The translations under genes and the position numbers were made by a program. A DNA stretch of 64,000 nucleotides from the NCBI RefSeq assembly GCF_001975725.1, contig NZ_CP019434.1, positions 1 through 64,000 on the forward strand. Direction: 5' to 3'. Every line of letters starts with the position of its first letter. Positions within the stretch are counted from its first letter, which is position 1. Of the stretch, positions 60,453 through 64,000 are shown piece by piece. The notes beneath the pieces are model-generated. The model was not told the DNA's origin. It did not search any database and saw only the letters and a list, made by a program, of their open reading frames with translations. The DNA is from Acidihalobacter ferrooxydans. GTDB taxonomy: Bacteria > Pseudomonadota > Gammaproteobacteria > DSM-5130 > Acidihalobacteraceae.

Positions 60453-60471
60453 GAACGAATGAGGAGACCGG

Positions 60472-61203
60472 ATGCAAGAATTGACGGCAACACGCCCTCT
60501 GCGGCAGAAAACCATCGGCATCCTCGGCGGCATGAGCAATCAGGCCACCGGCGAATACTACCGTCTGCTCAATGCCCGCCTGAACGAACGTCTGGGGGGT
60601 TGGGACAACGGTGAAATCGTTATCGTCTCGGTCAACTTCGGCAACATTGAACACTTTGTGCGCCAAGGCCAGTGGGACGCGGCGCGCGTCTATTTGGAAG
60701 AAAAGGTCGACCGCCTGGAGCACGCCGGCGCCGACATGATCGCCTGTGTCTCCAATACGATGCACCGTGTCGTCGAGCCGATCATGGCCGGCCGCGCGAC
60801 CCCGTTCATTCATATCGTCGATCCGACCGGCGAGGCCATCCGCGCGGCCGGACTGAACGCCGTCGGCCTGCTCGGCACACTGCCGACGATGCGTTCGGAG
60901 GAACTGCGCGAGCGCTTCGCCAGGCATTTCGGGGTCGATACACTCGTGCCGGATGACGCTGACCAACAGATCATCGACCGCATCATCTTCGACGAACTGG
61001 TACGCCGGGACCTCCGCGAGGACTCGAAGCGGGAATACCTGCGCATCGTCGATAGACTGCGCGCACGCGGCGCGCAGGGCGTCATTCTCGGCTGCACGGA
61101 AATTTTCCTGCTGCTCGGCCCGGACGATCTGCCCGGGTTTCCCGTGTTCGATACCACGAGGCTGCACGTGGACGCTATTGCGGCGGGAGCGTTGACCGGC
61201 TAA
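60472..61203 (+). CDS. Aspartate/glutamate racemase family protein
   Basis: 243 residues. The two catalytic cysteines lie in ACVSNTMH (about residue 92) and GCTEIFLL (about 204), with N-terminal IGILGGMSNQATGEYY, typical of the cofactor-independent aspartate racemases (YgeA-like). Substrate is probably aspartate but other amino acids are possible. GAGGAGACC precedes the ATG. A family B repeat begins at its stop codon. Confidence 0.92.
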   Translation: MQELTATRPLRQKTIGILGGMSNQATGEYYRLLNARLNERLGGWDNGEIVIVSVNFGNIEHFVRQGQWDAARVYLEEKVDRLEHAGADMIACVSNTMHRVVEPIMAGRATPFIHIVDPTGEAIRAAGLNAVGLLGTLPTMRSEELRERFARHFGVDTLVPDDADQQIIDRIIFDELVRRDLREDSKREYLRIVDRLRARGAQGVILGCTEIFLLLGPDDLPGFPVFDTTRLHVDAIAAGALTG

Positions 61204-61306
61204 TCAGGCTCTGTCGGACCTGGAGGATCGAAGCGAGGCGAGTGTGGAGTGGACCTAATATCCCATCGCCGCAGCCTATTCTTTCCAGGTCCGACAGCGT
61301 CTGGAC
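61204..61306 (-). repeat. Family B palindromic-ended repeat
   Basis: About 100 bp with inverted ends CTGTCGGACCTGGA and TCCAGGTCCGACAG. Its reverse complement aligns with 38648-38819 without the 65-bp insertion. It directly follows the racemase stop codon, the third family B copy next to a 3' gene end. Confidence 0.8.
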
Positions 61307-61441
61307 TGTTGGTATCGCTCAGGCGAGTGCGAGGGAAGGAAAAACCGGGGCGAAAAGGTGCAGTTTACAGCGCGTAGAATGAGCACATGAGCCCGATTTT
61401 GACGTTCAGTCACGCTGCTTGAGTAGACAATCACAGCCGTG

Positions 61442-62554
61442 CTAACCGCGCCGCTCGCGCGTCTGATAGTCGGCGCCCTGCATTTCCACCAGGCGCGAAA
61501 CGGTGCGCGCGAATTCGCTGCGCAGCCGGGTGCCGGCATACAGCGCCTCGACGGGCACTTGCGCGCTGAGTGCGAGCTTGATGTTGCGGTCGTAGAATTC
61601 GTCGATCAGATGTACGAATCGCTTGGCCGGCGCGTCCTGCGCGGCGCTCATGCGCGGTACGTCCGACAGCAGCGCGGTGGGGTAGCGATTCGCCAGTTCG
61701 ATGTAGTCAATGGGCGCGCGCGGGCCGGCGCATAGCGCCGCGAAATCGAACCAGATGACGCCTTCGGCCTGCCAGCGCACAGGAATTTCGCGGCCATTCA
61801 GTGCCACGCAACCGCCTTTGATCATCGCGCCGCGCGCGTGCGCGACGAACAGTTCGCTCAGGTGCGCATCGGCTGCCGCTCCCGGTGGCGTCAGATACAG
61901 CGGCATCTGCGGTTGGGCGCGCAGTCGCCAGTCTTGCGTCGCATCCAGCTTCCAGACCGTGCAGTGGCGCTCCAGCAGGGCGATCGCCGGGAGAAAGCGT
62001 GCGCGCTGCAAACCCTCGTGGTATAGCGCCTGCGGCGGGGTGTTCGAGGTCGTCACCAGCGCGATGCCGCGCGCGAACAGCGCGTCGAGCAGGCCGGCGA
62101 GAATCATCGCGTCGCCGATGTCCTGCACCAGAAACTCGTCCAGGCACAGCACCCGCGCCTGCGCGGCGATGGCATCCGCTACCCGCGGCAGCGGATCGGG
62201 CTGTGGGCCGAGTTCGCGCATGCGGGCATGCACGTCGCGCATGAAGTGATGAAAATGCAGGCGCAGCGCGACGCCTGTCGGCAGGGCGGCGGCGAACAGA
62301 TCGAGCAGCAACGTTTTGCCGCGGCCGACGCCACCCCAGAGATAGACGCCGCGAGGCGCCACCCGAGGCTGGGGGCGCCAGAGTCGGCGCCATGTGCGCT
62401 GCGGGTGCGGCGGCGCTTCCAGCAACTGCGCGAATGTGCGATCCAGTTCGCGCAGCGCGGCCTGTTGCGCCGGATCGGCCTGCCAGCGCCCTTGCGCCAC
62501 GCCGGCCGCATAGCGTGCGCTGGGGGTCAGCGCCGGGCTGCTGTCGTCAGCCAC
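61442..62554 (-). CDS. zapE: AFG1-like cell-division ATPase ZapE
   Basis: 370 residues from GTG 62554. Walker A GGVGRGKT, preceded by PRGVYLWGG; FHHFMRDVHARM, Walker B VLCLDEFLVQDIGDAM and TSNTPP are the AFG1/ZapE family blocks. ZapE modulates the Z ring in E. coli and relatives assist mitochondrial proteostasis. It overlaps the end of nfi by eight bases. High GC. Confidence 0.94.
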   Translation of the reverse strand: MADDSSPALTPSARYAAGVAQGRWQADPAQQAALRELDRTFAQLLEAPPHPQRTWRRLWRPQPRVAPRGVYLWGGVGRGKTLLLDLFAAALPTGVALRLHFHHFMRDVHARMRELGPQPDPLPRVADAIAAQARVLCLDEFLVQDIGDAMILAGLLDALFARGIALVTTSNTPPQALYHEGLQRARFLPAIALLERHCTVWKLDATQDWRLRAQPQMPLYLTPPGAAADAHLSELFVAHARGAMIKGGCVALNGREIPVRWQAEGVIWFDFAALCAGPRAPIDYIELANRYPTALLSDVPRMSAAQDAPAKRFVHLIDEFYDRNIKLALSAQVPVEALYAGTRLRSEFARTVSRLVEMQGADYQTRERRG

Positions 62555-63278
62555 GGCGATGATGTCCGCGCCGCCGTGCGTGGGCGGGCGCCGAGGCCAG
62601 ACTGTCGGCCTGCCGCGTCGTTTCCGGCAGACGGTAGCGGGTGACCGCGCGCATCACTTGCTCGACCGCCGTTTCCAGGGCCACGCGATGGCCGCTGGAC
62701 ACGTAGATCGGCTTCACGCCGAGCCGCGTGCGCAGTACCGCACCGATACGCTCCTCGCCGTCGTGCAGGGGCACCCAAGCTCCGCGCCGGTCGGGTACGT
62801 CGGCATGTGTGCCGATCAGCCGCGACTTCGCCACGCCGACGCTGGGTCGGTCGAGCAGTACGCCCAGATGCGCGGCGATGCCCAGCCGGCGCGGATGCGC
62901 GATGCCCTGGCCGTCGCACAGCAGCAGGTCGGGCGTCATCCGCAGTTGTGCCAGGGCATCGAGCACCGCGGGGATTTCCCGAAACGAGAGCAGCCCGGGG
63001 ACATAGGGGAACTGCGTGGCCCGCCGGGCCAGCACGCGCTCCAGCGGCTGGAGCGTTGTGCTATCGAGCACGACTACCGCTGCGCGCGTCACCGTGCCAC
63101 CGTCCTCGAAGCCGACGTCGACTCCAGCCAGGGTGCGGATGGGGCCGTCGAAGCGATCGACTGTTTCGACGCGTACACGCAGGCGTTCCTGAATCGCCCG
63201 CGCCTCGGCCGGCGCGACGTTCCAGGCGTGTTGGAGCGTCGGGTCGATGGTCAATGGCTGTGCGTGCGGGGGATTCAC
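62547..63278 (-). CDS. nfi: Endonuclease V
   Basis: Nicks DNA near deoxyinosine and other deaminated bases. 243 residues from GTG 63278. AGVDVGFEDGG carries the first catalytic aspartate; YVPGLLSFREIPA, LLLCDGQGIAHPRRLGIAAHLG, GVAKSRLIG and YVSSGHRVAL complete the family pattern. The arginine-rich tail (HARRRGHHRRG) exceeds the usual length and overlaps zapE. Confidence 0.94.
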   Translation of the reverse strand: MNPPHAQPLTIDPTLQHAWNVAPAEARAIQERLRVRVETVDRFDGPIRTLAGVDVGFEDGGTVTRAAVVVLDSTTLQPLERVLARRATQFPYVPGLLSFREIPAVLDALAQLRMTPDLLLCDGQGIAHPRRLGIAAHLGVLLDRPSVGVAKSRLIGTHADVPDRRGAWVPLHDGEERIGAVLRTRLGVKPIYVSSGHRVALETAVEQVMRAVTRYRLPETTRQADSLASAPAHARRRGHHRRG

Positions 63279-63299
63279 CGGGGCGTGGCGCGTGTGCGG

Positions 63300-63935
63300 C
63301 TATGGCGGCAGATGATACGCGACTTTGCCATCGGTCACCTTGATATAACCGCGTTGTTCGAGCGCATTCACCCGTGTGGCCAACTGCGCGTCGGAGAGGG
63401 TTTCAGCGAGCAGCGAGCGGATGGTGTTGGACAGGGTATTGACCTTGCGCGGTCGGGATTGGCCGCGCCCGGCAAGATTCTTGACGATGGCCTGGAGGGT
63501 GTCTTCGTGCGAAGTCGCGGTGGGTAGACGCAGACCCGGAATTTCCGCCAGGTCGCGCTCGCGTTGCACGCGAATCTTTCGCCCCTTGAGGTGTTTGATG
63601 AGTGGATCGAAGCCGGTATCGCGGGAGATGATGTGGAAATAGGCATCCGGTTCGCGGGCCACGAGTTCGCCGATGTAATACGCAATGTGAAAGTCGAGGG
63701 CGTTTTTGCCCGCGCTGGCGATCTTCACGTAGCGCGCGGCGTCGCCGAGCGTCTGCATGGCGGCAGCCAGATCGAACGGAATTTTTGCCTGATTGGCGCC
63801 GACGAATACGACGACCTTGAAGGCTGGTCGTTTGAGCGCTTCCAGATTGCCCGGTTGCACGTTTTCGAAATCGATCAGAACATAGTTCGTTGCGGCCACC
63901 GGATCACCTTGTTTGATCAGAAGCGTGTCTTGCAC
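63300..63935 (-). CDS. NYN/PIN-type nuclease-like protein
   Basis: 211 residues from GTG 63935 (another GTG at 63899 is possible). The N-terminal YVLIDFENVQPG, KNALDFHIAYYIGEL and IISRDTGFDPLIKHL give the acidic residues of a PIN/NYN ribonuclease-like fold. The C-terminal part (SNTIRSLLAETLSDAQLATRVNALEQRGYIKVTDGKVAYHLP) looks like a small winged-helix. An RNA-processing role is plausible; substrate unknown. It lies 21 bases before nfi. Confidence 0.82.
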   Translation of the reverse strand: MQDTLLIKQGDPVAATNYVLIDFENVQPGNLEALKRPAFKVVVFVGANQAKIPFDLAAAMQTLGDAARYVKIASAGKNALDFHIAYYIGELVAREPDAYFHIISRDTGFDPLIKHLKGRKIRVQRERDLAEIPGLRLPTATSHEDTLQAIVKNLAGRGQSRPRKVNTLSNTIRSLLAETLSDAQLATRVNALEQRGYIKVTDGKVAYHLPP

Positions 63936-63940
63936 CCGCG

Positions 63941-64000
63941 CTAGACCTGAGCATACCGCTCCGCGCCGCCGAGCCAGCGCCGGATCAGCGCTTCGGCAGC
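63941..64000 (-). CDS. C-terminal end of an unidentified gene, cut by the window edge
   Basis: Nineteen codons and a TAG stop read in from the right edge (AAEALIRRWLGGAERYAQV). Too short to identify. It is placed five bases upstream of the NYN/PIN gene start on the same strand, so co-transcription is likely if real. Confidence 0.4.
   Translation of the reverse strand, partial: AAEALIRRWLGGAERYAQV

Overview
The window starts on the first base of dnaA and reads dnaA-dnaN-recF-gyrB, so it is probably the conventional start of a chromosome. Gene content and order are gammaproteobacterial: hemC-hemD-hemX-hemY, ribF-ileS-lspA, rplU-rpmA-obgE-proB, engB, bipA, prlC-xthA-ubiD and a murJ/rpsT divergent pair. 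A TusA/DsrE/SQR-like operon with its own sigma54 activator suggests reduced-sulfur chemistry, so a sulfur-oxidising gammaproteobacterium is my best guess. That is inference from gene content, not a phylogenetic result. The first 6.3 kb are visibly more A+T-rich than the rest.

Layout. 0-6.3 kb: replication genes, with two perfect DnaA boxes and an A+T-rich stretch between dnaA and dnaN. 6.4-15 kb: lemA with a GIDE-type membrane protein carrying an EF-hand loop, the overlapping prlC-xthA-ubiD chain, a class I cyclic-di-GMP riboswitch in front of a small secreted protein, an SDR protein and a flavin/iron-sulfur reductase. 15-21 kb: the hem operon, trmL and a class 1B-like dihydroorotate dehydrogenase. 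21-27 kb: an intact ribose-type ABC cassette with a LacI-family repressor, flanked by wrecks of a ureidoglycolate lyase and an NCS1 nucleobase transporter. 27-29.3 kb: an IS110-family (IS1111-type) insertion sequence whose right end is duplicated as a perfect 283-bp tandem repeat. 29.4-34.2 kb: SirB2-like protein, hemerythrin, truncated hemoglobin, bipA and a REC plus degenerate GGDEF protein. 34-38.6 kb: lspA, ileS, ribF. 38.8-45.7 kb: a three-gene unit of unknown function with internally repeated modules, the DUF1641/FAD oxidoreductase/TusA/DsrE operon, and its divergent sigma54 activator. 45.7-53.4 kb: murJ, rpsT, proB, obgE, rpmA, rplU, ispB, tRNA-Pro(CGG), engB. 53.6-58.1 kb: a DSF quorum-sensing locus, rpfG-rpfC converging on rpfF. 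58.4-64 kb: thrB, a LOG-family protein, an Asp/Glu racemase, zapE, nfi and a NYN/PIN-type protein.

Three strands of biology stand out. First, cell-cell and second-messenger signalling: DSF synthase RpfF, sensor RpfC, a frameshifted and motif-degenerate RpfG, a dead-looking GGDEF response regulator and a c-di-GMP riboswitch lie within about 45 kb. Second, sulfur trafficking under apparent sigma54 control. Third, two families of short intergenic repeats. Family A is MITE-like, about 155-176 bp with AACCCGGATG-type ends (five copies plus a fragment). Family B is palindromic-ended, about 100 bp (three copies); two of its copies supply the stop codon of the gene they follow. The IS1111-type element abuts the end of a family A copy.

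All calls are from reading the sequence; no database search was run. Start codons were moved from the longest open frame wherever length, ribosome-binding site or family N-terminus argued for it.
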